Source: Baylisascaris procyonis (lineage: Eukaryota > Nematoda > Chromadorea > Rhabditida > Ascarididae). From it: a DNA stretch of 64,000 nt. The notes below the pieces were generated by a model. It did not search any database. It had not been told where the DNA came from and was given only the letters and a program-made list of their open reading frames with translations. The stretch lies in the NCBI GenBank assembly GCA_037389465.1, contig JAZARR010000153.1, forward strand, positions 6,174,501-6,238,500, in the 5' to 3' direction. The stretch's first letter is position 1. The number at the start of each line of letters is the position of its first letter. Made by a program: the position numbers and the translations under genes. Positions 63,552 through 64,000 of the stretch are shown here, piece after piece.

Positions 63552-63767
63552 TTATTCATTTGGATGAGCATCTTTCAATGATTTTGGCGTCATATACCAA
63601 GGTTGAGGTTTTCCACTCTCAATGGGTGGGTCAGTATCTATTTGTGTCCATACGTGAATTTTGTTGTCAGTGTCCATTTCTGCCGACACGTGAACGGAGT
63701 GGTCAGTATCTATTTGTGCCGATGCGTGAACGGAATGGTTTCTGTCTGTATCAAATGGAATAGTCAA
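63552..63767 (-). other. Open frame over a 36-bp tandem repeat (12-residue repeat)
   Basis: The minus strand is open from a TTG at 63765-63767 to a stop at 63552-63554. It has no ATG-led N-terminus and a TAG lies just upstream. It reads as repeats of [I/M/F]DTDxxxHVxxx type, for example IDTDHSVHVSAE then MDTDNKIHVWTQ, followed by a unique end (GKPQPWYMTPKSLKDAHPNE). Both other strand frames are also open because the period is a multiple of three. It may be an exon of an unseen minus-strand gene or only a repeat. Confidence 0.3.
63629..63757. repeat. 36-bp tandem repeat, about 3.6 copies
   Basis: Units 63629-63664, 63665-63700, 63701-63736 and a partial fourth share GTCAGTRTC, then ATTT and CTG or GTG, then ACGTGAA or GCGTGAA. 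Confidence 0.85.
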
Positions 63768-64000
63768 CTATTTGAGTCTGTCGTTGAGGAAACCGCATAT
63801 ATTTTGCGATAAAGTATTTCGCATGAAACCAAGATGAACAGACAGGGGAACAAGTGTAAGCGTGATTAATTAATGAGCCACAAGTGGTAATTTCGCTGTC
63901 GCTTTGCATTTGAATATTTTGCCTTTGGAAGTGCTCGGTTGATGCAAAATTATACTGGTGGGATTTTCAAGCAAAGAGATGCTAAAGTGATGCATTTAAA
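63768..64000. other. Right edge, no feature recognised
   Basis: AT-rich sequence up to the window end with no open frame or repeat that stands out. Confidence 0.4.

Overview
The window is eukaryotic, AT-rich and gene-poor. It most likely comes from a parasitic nematode, probably of the spirurid/filarial or ascarid type. Three things point that way: introns with TTTCAG-like acceptors and GTAAGT-like donors, a secreted SXP/RAL-2 (DUF148) protein, which is a nematode-specific family, and long introns unlike those of Caenorhabditis. Only two genes can be read with confidence, both on the + strand.

Left end (1-5.9 kb): a GC-richer, apparently decayed stretch with broken open frames (1-1.6 kb) is followed by an AT-rich spacer. 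A three-exon gene (3473-5864) with a TATA box and an AATAAA signal then encodes a 349-residue secreted SXP/RAL-2 protein. It carries a histidine-rich N-terminal segment and a Gly/Pro/Asn-rich repetitive tail.

Middle (5.9-39.6 kb): about 34 kb without a recognisable gene. It holds a homogeneous 22-bp satellite (16689-17272), a 1-kb minisatellite of roughly 30-bp units (24863-25922), a small related minisatellite at 12.7 kb, a dispersed ATATGCGC-containing repeat, long mono- and dinucleotide runs, several perfect hairpins, and a few GC-richer islands that might be exons or relics.

Right half (39.67-60.74 kb): an Ena/VASP gene (unc-34/enabled orthologue) spread over about 21 kb. I reconstruct ten coding exons totalling 1404 nt (467 residues plus stop) with every exon junction in phase. 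The order is EVH1, linker, Ser-rich and Pro-rich region, G-actin-binding motif, F-actin-binding motif, and tetramerisation coiled coil. The first coding exon is inferred to contribute only ATG-GA, 10 kb upstream, next to a CCAAT box and a GC box. Its introns hold palindromic TA arrays, an LTR-like insertion and an unexplained patch of long open frames.

Right end (60.7-64 kb): 3' flank with a (TA)71 microsatellite and a 36-bp tandem repeat that is open on the minus strand as a 12-residue repeat.

The two genes have no evident functional link: one makes a secreted nematode antigen-type protein, the other an intracellular actin regulator. No tRNA, rRNA or CRISPR array was recognised. All protein assignments come from reading motifs, not from a database search.
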